This document shows positions 11,001 to 18,407 of a stretch of DNA of 20,000 nt, one piece after another. The stretch is from Apostichopus japonicus. Its lineage: Eukaryota; Echinodermata; Holothuroidea; Aspidochirotida; Stichopodidae. The translations under genes and the position numbers were made by a program. The stretch lies in contig NC_092569.1 in NCBI RefSeq assembly GCF_037975245.1, positions 32,232,168 to 32,252,167 of the forward strand. The letters are read 5' to 3'. The notes under the pieces were generated by a model that worked only from the letters and a program-made list of their open reading frames with translations, ran no database searches and was not told the origin of the DNA. Position 1 is the stretch's first letter. Each line of letters starts with the position of its first letter.

Positions 11001-14000
11001 GTCTTTTAAATTACTGACCAGATTTCCTATAATGGAACCACTGACAATGTACTCAATCTATAACATGTATGCGATGGGAGTAGTCACCAATTCCCACCCA
11101 CACTATCCCTCTTCGCTGTCCTCCATCACTCCTACCCATCCGATCCACACCCTCCCTTCGTGATACCATGTGACTGGTCGTTGAAGTAAAAAATCTTAAC
11201 GTTCCGTTTGTCGTTTTACAGTAACATGTAATATAAATTTAAATTAATACAAAGGGATACTCTCCCTATGAAAAAACAAACATGAATGCCAGCCTTTTAC
11301 AAATTAAACAACATAATATACATTACACTGTATTTAAAGGTCTCTTTTCTAACACGTTGCAAAAAACTAGAAAGTATTATCTTAACATTTATCACTACTC
11401 AATGTATGGTAATAATTCGCTTTATATGTTTGAGGATATTTAATTATTTTAAATATATATTAAATTCCTTTATATCATATTTTTGTTGCTATCGTTCGAA
11501 CGAGCATTATATTCAGGGAACAAACGGCATGTGATACTCAGCATGCGGTGACAATAAACACATTGTTTTATACAGATACAACAATAATGTCGCACACCTT
11601 CTGTGCTTCCTGCATAACAGTATCGGCGAAATTAAACTTTGGCTATTTCCCAAACAAATCGTCTTGACCGCTTCAATCTCTTTTTGGAGATAGTATTATA
11701 CTGTGTACTTGACTTTGTTGGCAGCAGCAAAGTATAAAATGTAGATTTTAACTGTTTATGACTTTAGGTAAGCGTGATACCATTTTCAGTATCCAAGGGC
11801 CATATTCTCTTAAAAGGATACTAAATCGTGCCACAAAGTAACTCTTGGCATGTTAGACATTTCAAAGCTACTGAAACGATGACCCATGTAAAAACATTGT
11901 TTTGAAGCATTTTCACAAATTTGATGGAGATAAAAAACATCAGAGAACGCCTAAAGTTGGAGAAATCATTTTAAGCTTGTTTTCTGGTTTATTCAGAGAA
12001 TTGTCTTTTTCACTACTGGAAATAATATACAATGTGTTTTTGTCTTGACAGATAACATCGTCATTTCATAAAATTTGAACGGCATATGCTCGGCTGTTCT
12101 AACATGTCAATGTCATTATTGTTCGGAATTAACAAACAAGATAACATGTGTTTGTTAAGCTCCTCCGATCTTTCATACTTTTAAAAATTTAAAGCCGAGT
12201 ATTTGTTCAATTCTTATCCTCTATGGCAGAGCAATATCACATTATGGAATTTCGGTCATGAATGACTTGAACTGAAGAAAAAAAAGTTTAAATTCCTCGT
12301 TTCTTCCTATTTTTCCTTTGTCCTTCTGTCGACATTCTTTATCTCTTGCAATTTTTATCATAATCATGATCATCATGTTATAAAAGATACAATTTTAATG
12401 CTAAACGTCTATTCGTCTAACTGTACAACGTAGATTTGTTGAGGTAGCGTTACTAAGATTGTCTTACATTCGCGGTGCCACAACGTTCTTCTATCATGAC
12501 TTCGACCAGTCAGGCCACTTAACGTTACGTACATAGATGTCTTTGTAGCGCTTTTATAGTAAATTTCACCAGTGTATGTGACTAAATGTATATAACTACA
12601 GTAGTAGCTTACCACACTAACTTGCACAGTGCTTCTGAGTCCTCAGCTGAGAATAACATTTATAACACGTAGACACAGCCTACTGAATCATTCCAAAAAT
12701 TGTTTCTTTAAAAAGCTGCAAGGAGTGCATGGATTCATTTTGTTAGAACATAAGTGACTGTTGAAAATATTTTGTATTTTGAGGATCACGTTTGTGTATC
12801 ACAATTTATTTCTGGTTGGTTAACGAATAATTCAAAGACGAGGCACTTCTAATTTTGGCTAGGCTTAGTTGTCAGTATAGCCGGCAAGTGTTAGGATATA
12901 ATTTTTACGGAAGTTTAAAAAAAATAAAGAAAAATATTGTGGTTATGTCTTTTCTTCATGAAGTCAGTTTTATTCATAACTCGATGTCATATTTTGCTAA
13001 GAAATTTGTGGCTCTATGTGACGACATTTTGTATAGGACTTGCAGCTTAAGATTTTAGCGTAGTGGGTCAAACAGAGTAACGAATGGTTCAACAGAAGTA
13101 ACAGGAAGAATGGAGTTGTGTTTTTCCAAGAACAAAATGCTAGCACACAGTTTTCATCTTGTTGGGGACTATGATCATTCAGTTAAAAAGAGTTTAGGGC
13201 TAGTGTAATAGAATAGGCACAACGGAATTATCGAGTGGTTACTGTTTGTGAGTTGTGCAATATCATATTTTACGATAGTCGATTATAATTCTGATACTTT
13301 ATGTATAAAGTATGACTTAAAGTGCGATTAGACATTCATTATGTCTGTTTAAAAATTATAGGTATCGGTATGGGGCCGATATTGAGATTGAAATATCGAA
13401 TATCGGCCAGGTCCGATATTGGCGATATCGGCACAGCACTAGAAACAATGATTTCAAATAGAAGCTTATTTTAGCTTCTGCAGCGCTGCTACGATTGTTA
13501 GTTCGTAAGATACACAAATCACCGGCCATGAACTTACCTTACAAGTAAAATTACACCTTTCAAAACCCAGAGTTTCATTGTGCACGGTAAGTATCAAGAC
13601 ACGGTAATATTAGTCCAACAAGAATAGCTGGGACGATGTAAATGATCCCTATATGTTAAAGACTGTTAAACACAAATGCGTTACAAATCATGTCTGAAAT
13701 GTTCTAATATCAAAATATAACTTGGACAAAGAACATCTGTCTGCATTAAGCAACAAAGCTGTTTAAGGAAGCAGCCAGCTATTGCCTTTGTTCTTTACGT
13801 GAACTTAAGTATCATGTGCCAGAGTAGCTGTACAACCGGAAAAATGCCAGTAATCTAATGTTTCCTGGAAGAAAGTTGAACTCTGTAAGTGATCATTGAC
13901 CTGTGAATCAGATATGGAATATAGACAAAAGAAAAAAAAATGTAAGTGGTTATCCGGAGACTTTATCAAAGTATAAATCGACTTAATCTTAGACTAACAT

Positions 14001-17000
14001 ATTCTGGACCAGTTTGCGAAAAGTGTTTTCTTTCCCTCGAATTGTTTTTTATTAACATATAATTTATTCTGATCCTGCTTAGTGTTGACTGCAATACTCT
14101 GTATGTCTTGTAATGAATTCAGTAAATGTATTTTGTTACACAGATAATCGTCAGTCCCGAGGGAAGATCTTCAGGTAAGTGTATTATCTTTATGATATGA
14201 TTTATCTTATAATAAGAACTAACCTCTGTAAGTAATATCACTTATGTATTATAAACTTTTACACCTCAGTTGGACAACTTGAGTGGCTGGAAATGTTAGC
14301 GTTTTAATGGTCGCTCTTGACGCTATGTTTTTCAATCGTGTCACCATTTCCAAATATCTTTTTCGAGGTTGATTTCCTCGGAGTAGTTTCCTTTCGATCT
14401 TTTCATATCCTACGTGCTACATCGGTTTTCTATGGTACGTTAAATAAATCGGATTTGCCTGATTTCGTGAGTCTTTTGATCTTACTTGGATATGATCGAC
14501 AACTACGGAAGCTTGGTGAAAAAGAAATTCAAGTTACTTGGTCTTTGAATTTCCTTTGCAGGCTGAAAACTTATCAGAGATATTGCTTCAAAACAGTAAC
14601 ATCTGAGAATTATACAATAACGATTACCTCATTTAATGTTAGTCGTGATATCTTCGACTATATGATAGTTGAGTAATAGTTGATATTGAAACTGATGTCT
14701 TGCCTCAACTCCCTTAGTAAAGAAACCAGTTCTCTTACAATTGGCTCAAAAATCTTATCATAAAAATAAAATTATTCGATTCATGTATAACATGCATCAT
14801 CGGATTTTGTTTGCAAGTGGTCTGTAACATTCATATGTAAAAATTGTAAATCAAAATGGAATCATCTCTTATCATACCAGGTTTCAAAGCGCTTTACAGA
14901 CGTTATATTACCCCTGGTCAATGATACCTGTCTCAGAGACAATCCATCCAGACGGCTACAGTTATATAATGCGCACAATGACAAGTTATCTCACATGTAC
15001 CCATTTAAGCCCTGGGTGAAGAGAGGCAATTGAGATAAAGCATTTAAGTCGATATTTTTGTTAGCTGAAATGATTTTTCAGTCGCAATAAATGTATACTT
15101 TGTTTTACTTTCCATCCAGGTTCTTCATACTTTGTTTTTCAACAACCTGCGTATCCGAGAGATTGCAAAGAAGTATCGAACGCATGTTCCTCTACCAACA
15201 ATACATCTGGGGTATATCTTATTAAACCAGATGGCCATCCGGAACCGTTTGAGGCTTACTGTGATAATGATGTTGATACTGGTGGATGGACGGTATGGCT
15301 GATTACTTGATGTCTCCTTTTCAACTTTAAATAGTTTTGTACAAATTTACTTCAACTTGCATTACAGCAATACATAGCGATGTAATACAAAATCGTTATT
15401 TCAAATAGAATGTCGATATTTTTTCGAAACGAAAGTTTGAATCAATTATTTTAATATTGTGGAATTTAAGTACCAGATTGTACTTAGGTACGGTGCAGTT
15501 TTTCTTCCAAGGAAACTGTAAACATCTAGCCCAAACTACAAACTGAAGTTAGAAATATAAGTTACAATTTCTGTGTAATAGTTGTTAGCAACAAATCGCA
15601 TTGCAGTAGGAAACAAATAATAATATTCCAATAACGTCCTAGTTAACGCTTAACTTCTTTGATATTCTTTGAAGGTATTACAGCGACGAAGATCGGATTC
15701 TGTAAATTTTGGTAGAAGTTGGAAAGACTTCAGAAATGGCTTTGGCTTTCTAGGGAGTGAGTTTTGGATCGGAAATGAGAAAATTGCCGTCTTAACAAAT
15801 CAAAAGCGATACCAACTGCGAATGGACTTTGGAAACGTTGCTGGAGAAACTTACTATGTAACATACGACGAGTTTCGTATCTCAGATGAATGGGGGGATT
15901 ATTATATATCTAGTTTAGGAACATTCGAAAGATCAGATGGTAAGTGTCTTTTACATTATTATTAAATATAAAGCCAAAAAATCATAAAAATCGTGATCAT
16001 TTATTGTTGTCAGAAAGCAGTATACTTACACCGAGAGAACACTGAAACAGAAACAAGCCATGATTACCTGGTTTCAGACTAATTGCACAACAAATGATGG
16101 TGTTTTATCTCGTTAAATTGAATAAATATTAACTTTCACGTGACTAAGGAACGGCCAATACCGATTTAAAATGTTCTAAAAATTATTTGAGCAGCTTTTG
16201 AATGTATGTTTATTTCCTTTAACATTCTGACAACCACGTATTTAAGTAATGACAACAAACTATTCTATGCAACATGTCATATTTGTCCTGACTGTATCAG
16301 GTAACAATTATATACATTTCTTCTTTACTGTTCTCTAGAAACAATCCCTGAATGGTGTCCAGCTAATGAGATATTTAGCAATGAGACATGTGAGAGGACT
16401 TGTGACGACCCTGATACTTGCATCTCGGCTACCTCTCGCACAGAAACAGAGCAATGTGTTTGCGTCGGTGAATATCTGAGACATCAAGAACAATGCATCC
16501 CTCTGAATCAATGTAACTGTTTCGTTGCTGAAAAAGGAAGTGTCTTAGGGGTCAGTACGTTTCTTTCATGGCATTTAAGTGCTTTGCTTTTCATGATTTT
16601 TTTTGCATATAATAAGGAGCAAATATTTTACTTACATTTAGTCAGGGAGCACAATACTACTCCTACGGATGTCCATTCCCTTATAAACCTTACACAAAAA
16701 TGCATGGATACAACTAACCATTGTTTTGTGGTTAGAACTAATTGTAGGCCTAATGTATAGTCGCAATAGGCCGTTTTAATGCAATATTTGCAGCTACCTT
16801 TTCATGGCGAATCCCGCGGCCTCCTACATCGGAGTTGGCTTCAAATACTTTACAAAACTTTCATAAAGATCCATATCCTTACCAAGATGCCCGTAAATGT
16901 TACTGCAATCAAAACTACCCAAGGGACGGAGTGACGTGCACCCACAACTGCTTCGTTGCTGACATAGGAAGTGTATTAGGGGTCAGTACGGTTCTTTCAG

Positions 17001-18407
17001 GTCATATTTATCATGCTTTGTTCTGAATCATTGTAAATATAATTAGAAGGAAACCTTTACTATTTATACTTGTCAATAATCACATTAAATTTACAGATGA
17101 CCGAATGGAATGCACATCGTGGTTGGGCAAGGGCCATTGACCCATGTTTTTGTCGCCAATTCAGTCAAAACTGTCAGTCGCGGGATGTATTACGTTTAAT
17201 CGGGATTCACGAGACCACTCCTACGGGTGTGCATACACTTATAAGCCTGGCACAAAATTCATGGATACCTTTTTTCACAGTGTTGTGGTTAAAACTATTT
17301 GTATGCCTAAAGTACAGTCACGATATGCCGTTGAATGCAATATTTGCGGCTACTTTTTTTATGGAGGATCCCTTCGCCTCTTACTTCGGAGTTGACTTCA
17401 AATACTTCATAAAACTGTCATAAAGGTTCATACCCATACTTGATCATTCGAGGGGAATTTTTTTTTCGGCCACCCACCTTTGAAATACTGTACATTTCCC
17501 TGTGACAACAGCAAATTCATAATTTATTTATTAGTTGTTGTTTCACTTTTCGGTGAATATCTTAAATTAGGAGGGCCACTTTTACATCAATTCAAGATGT
17601 ACACAAAAATCAACTTGTAGGAACAACCGGCTTGAAGATGAGAGTTACCAGTGTAGTGATCATGCAACCTGTGATGAGAGGAACGGTGTCCGTAAATGTT
17701 ACTGCAATCCAAACTACGAAGGGGACGGAGTGACGTGCACAAGCGTGCTCCCAAAAGATTGCTACGAGCTTTATGTTTCCGGTACACTCAGTGATGGAGT
17801 TTACACCATTTACCCTGATGGTTGGCCAAGCGGCATTCAGGTTTATTGTGAGATGGAAAGTAACGGAGGAGGTTGGACGGTGAGTTACGTAAACAATTAA
17901 GGATTTATATTTTTAGCTTCCTCACATTATACTTTAATTTCCTAAAAATAATGCACTGCAGATCTCGTGGAGATGAACTTGACCATTTAGGTAAAAGAAA
18001 AATCAAGAAACAGAATACTCTTCCAAACTAACTTACTTTTACAATATACATATCTTTGTTTACTATTTTGTTGGATTTTGATGTCATGCCCTTAAGGCGT
18101 AGTAGATTATATAGTTGGATTATTTTTTTATTCTTCATTTCATAGGTTATCCAGCGACGATCGAGTGCCTCCGCTGACTTTTATCGTGGTTGGTCGGACT
18201 ACAAGGACGGTTTCGGTCATAAGAATCAAGACCACTGGCTAGGTAATAAATATATCCACTCTATGACCAACCAGAAAACGTATCAGCTTCGTATTGATCT
18301 GAGGGATTCCGCTTCATCATCGTTTCACGCCGTCTATTCGACTTTTAGTATTAATAACGAGGCAGACAAGTATCGACTATCAGTTAAATCACACAGTGGA
18401 AATGCAG
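8006..18407 (+). CDS. Spliced gene for a secreted fibrinogen-related protein with TIL and EGF-like domains (3' end not in window)
   Basis: Seven exons joined by GT-AG introns keep one frame with phases 0, 0, 1, 0, 1, 0, 0 at the exon starts; the last ends in phase 1. They encode 439 residues plus one base. Domain order by residue: signal peptide 1 to about 20, linker to 46, FReD N-terminal part 47-178, TIL domain about 185-237, cysteine-rich linker and EGF-like domain about 239-305, second FReD N-terminal part about 310-439. FReD proteins usually bind glycans or acetylated ligands outside the cell, in innate immunity, adhesion or coagulation. TIL domains occur in protease inhibitors and in mucin or VWF-like proteins. 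The specific ligand and role are not visible. Both FReDs lack the C-terminal third, which carries the calcium and ligand pocket. The second may be completed beyond the right edge; no C-terminal exon was recognisable in 15940-16338 or 18408-20000. Exon boundaries are predicted by eye from splice sites, phase and domain continuity. Confidence 0.8.
8795..8812 (+). repeat. 18-T homopolymer
   Basis: A run of 18 T followed by AG resembles an extreme splice acceptor, but the following bases hold a stop codon in the phase-0 frame needed after exon 1. It may instead be the reversed poly-A tail of a retroposed copy. Confidence 0.8.
12129..12158. repeat. 10-bp inverted repeat with 10-base spacer
   Basis: TTAACAAACA at 12129-12138 and TGTTTGTTAA at 12149-12158 are exact reverse complements. 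TGTTTGTTAA resembles forkhead-factor sites, so this could be a paired site inside intron 1. That reading is inference. Confidence 0.6.
13294..13313. repeat. Near-perfect 20-bp palindrome
   Basis: ATACTTTAT and ATAAAGTAT flank a two-base centre (GT). It sits about 50 bases before the GATATCGG cluster and may belong to the same remnant. Confidence 0.7.
13360..13442. mobile_element. GATATCGGC-rich cluster, possible DNA-transposon end
   Basis: Several overlapping copies of CGATAT/ATATCGG occur, including the exact inverted pair GGCCGATATT (13374-13383) and AATATCGGCC (13399-13408). The cluster ends with CGGCACAGCACTAG. A terminus related to CAGTGCTG-type ends would fit a hAT-like element. No opposite end or target-site duplication was found, so the class is tentative. 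Confidence 0.35.
14144..14174 (+). CDS. Exon 2: 31-nt micro-exon encoding a linker
   Basis: A pyrimidine-rich acceptor ending in ACACAG at 14143 and a consensus donor GTAAGT at 14175 bracket 31 bases. Read in phase 0 they give IIVSPEGRSS plus the first base of a glycine codon, completed by GT at the start of exon 3. The segment lies between the signal peptide and the first FReD and has no recognisable domain. The strong flanking sites and exact phase fit on both sides support it. Very short exons are easily missed by gene callers. Confidence 0.65.
14175..15119 (+). other. Intron 2
   Basis: This intron runs from a GTAAGT donor to the acceptor TCCATCCAG. It holds an old interspersed repeat (about 14883-15050) and an open frame of about 120 codons (to 14676) that has no ATG near its start and no recognisable domain. 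No exon with matching phase and domain content was seen. Confidence 0.55.
14883..15050. repeat. Old interspersed repeat in intron 2
   Basis: The segment contains AAAGCGCTTTACA, then TTACCCCTGGTCAATG and later CCCTGGGTGAAGAGAGGCAA followed by TTGAG. From memory, this order of phrases recurs as a dispersed repeat in marine invertebrate genomes, but I cannot name the family or confirm it here. The copy looks eroded and has no terminal repeats that I can see. Confidence 0.4.
15120..15292 (+). CDS. Exon 3: start of the first fibrinogen-related domain
   Basis: The exon encodes residues 33-90. After a short linker it opens the FReD with RDC (Cys48), a potential N-glycosylation site in TNNTSG, the family pattern SGVYLIKPDG, then AYCDN and GGWT. 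This is the usual N-terminal FReD order: DC, SGxYxIxPxG, YCDM, GGWT. It enters in phase 1 and leaves in phase 0 at ACG|GTATGG. The GGWT|V boundary is repeated exactly at the exon 6/7 junction of the second FReD, which supports both models and a shared ancestry. Confidence 0.88.
15293..15674 (+). other. Intron 3
   Basis: This AT-rich 382-base intron separates GGWT from VLQRR. It runs from a GTATGG donor to an acceptor ending TTTGAAG. Nothing recognisable lies inside. Confidence 0.7.
15675..15939 (+). CDS. Exon 4: central part of the first fibrinogen-related domain
   Basis: The exon encodes residues 91-178. It starts VLQRRRSDSVNF and carries the FReD signatures WKDFRNGFG, EFWIGN, LTNQKRYQLRMDF and the tyrosine-rich strand YYVTYDEF. 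It ends at FERSD plus one base, donor GTAAGT at 15940. A normal FReD of about 210-230 residues would continue with the P subdomain, which holds the calcium site, the WWY region and the ligand pocket. Here the next exon in frame begins a TIL domain, leaving about 132 residues of FReD. No C-terminal FReD exon was found in the 399-base intron that follows. Either this is a half-domain or exon 4 is spliced differently in other transcripts. Confidence 0.9.
15940..16338 (+). other. Intron 4
   Basis: The intron is AT-rich and runs from GTAAGT to the pyrimidine-rich acceptor TGTTCTCTAG. I looked for a FReD C-terminal exon (a WWY segment, an NLNG segment) and found none. No other structure was noticed. 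Confidence 0.7.
16339..16550 (+). CDS. Exon 5: TIL (trypsin inhibitor-like) cysteine-rich domain
   Basis: The exon encodes residues 179-249. It starts ETIPEWCPANE and follows the TIL order CPxNE, ETC, RTC, DTC, QCVCVGEYL, QCIPLNQC, ending CNCFVAEKGSVLG. Eight cysteines lie between Cys185 and Cys237, against the usual ten, so one disulfide appears missing; I infer that any protease-inhibitor activity is uncertain. SNETC is a potential N-glycosylation site. It enters in phase 1, so it splices directly onto exon 4, and leaves in phase 0 at GGG|GTCAGT, a weaker donor than the others. The GSVLG end continues naturally into EGHFYINSRC of exon 6, as in VWF-like TIL tails, which supports the long intron 5. 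Confidence 0.85.
16642..16886 (+). repeat. Intron 5 duplication, copy A
   Basis: This segment aligns to 17200-17446 at an offset of 557-558 bases with frequent substitutions and small indels. Shared words include CTCCTACGG, CAATATTTGC and TTCAAATACTT. Copy A contains stop codons in the frame that stays open in copy B. The coding origin of the shared sequence is not recognised. Confidence 0.75.
16887..16981 (+). pseudogene. Chimeric EGF-tail/TIL-tail cassette, pseudo-exon or unconfirmed alternative exon
   Basis: The 5' half (about 16890-16941) closely matches the end of the EGF-like region of exon 6 (about 17690-17740), both reading RKCYCN then DGVTCT. The 3' half (about 16942-16981) matches the end of exon 5, reading NCFVADIGSVLG and followed by the same GTCAGTAC donor context. 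If spliced after AG at 16885-16886, it enters in phase 1 and leaves in phase 0, exactly like exon 5, and encodes about 32 residues without a stop. The EGF glycine of GDG is changed (RDG), and each domain is only a tail, so folding is doubtful. The acceptor is weak. It is probably debris of unequal recombination, but transcripts could show otherwise. Confidence 0.6.
17200..17446 (+). repeat. Intron 5 duplication, copy B
   Basis: This is the counterpart of 16642-16886. It is preceded by about 105 bases (17097 onward) missing from copy A, directly after an acceptor-like TTTACAG. One frame stays open from there to 17423, but its translation resembles no domain I know. Similarity to copy A stops near CTTGATC at about 17446. 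Confidence 0.75.
17571..17879 (+). CDS. Exon 6: cysteine-rich linker, EGF-like domain and start of the second FReD
   Basis: The exon encodes residues 250-352. It opens with EGHFYINSRCTQKSTC, the expected continuation of the TIL tail. An EGF-like domain follows with six cysteines at about 265, 277, 283, 292, 294 and 305, including SDHATC and the typical NPNYEGDGVTC. The second FReD then begins at KDC (Cys313) with DGVYTIYPDG, VYCEM and GGGWT. Domain junctions inside one exon show that EGF and FReD are now a fixed unit. It enters and leaves in phase 0, with donor ACG|GTGAGT. Stops in other frames and the need for the first EGF cysteine fix the start at the acceptor TTAAATTAG. Confidence 0.88.
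17880..18145 (+). other. Intron 6
   Basis: This is a short AT-rich intron from GTGAGT to the pyrimidine-rich acceptor TTCATTTCATAG. It lies at the same domain position (GGWT|V) and phase as intron 3. Confidence 0.8.
18146..18407 (+). CDS. Exon 7: central part of the second fibrinogen-related domain
   Basis: The exon encodes residues 353-439 plus one base. It starts VIQRRSSASADF and carries WSDYKDGFG, HWLGNKYIHSMTNQ, YQLRIDL, AVYSTF and SHSGNA, all typical of FReDs. It is a clear paralogue of exon 4 (shared QRR, GFG, TNQK-YQLR), with a better match to the family consensus at its end (SGNAG, where most FReDs read SGxAGD). Donor GTGAGT at 18408 leaves phase 1, so a C-terminal exon entering in phase 1 is expected downstream. 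None was recognised before position 20,000, so the coding sequence is cut by the window edge. Confidence 0.9.

Larger units (their letters stand above)
8072..14143 (+). other. Intron 1, about 6 kb
   Basis: This is AT-rich non-coding DNA between the signal-peptide exon and the small exon 2. It contains an 18-T run at 8795-8812, an inverted repeat at 12129-12158, a 20-bp near-palindrome at 13294-13313 and a cluster of GATATCGG words at about 13360-13442. Open frames here lack convincing starts, domains or splice context. Nothing else was recognised. Confidence 0.55.
16551..17570 (+). other. Intron 5 with an internal decayed duplication
   Basis: This 1,020-base intron runs from GTCAGT to the acceptor TTAAATTAG. 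It is almost entirely built from two diverged copies of neighbouring sequence, described in separate entries. Copy A has in-frame stops and cannot be a coding exon in the frame of its B counterpart. The cassette at 16887-16981 remains open and phase-compatible. Confidence 0.65.

Noticed and set aside
14317-14676. About 120-codon open frame in intron 2
   Set aside because: It has no ATG near the start, and no domain related to the gene around it. Including it would break the exon 2 to exon 3 phase fit.
16835-17026. Reading the whole 63-codon frame as a gene
   Set aside because: The start is TTG, and the flanks are copy A and intron sequence. Only 16887-16981 is related to real exons.
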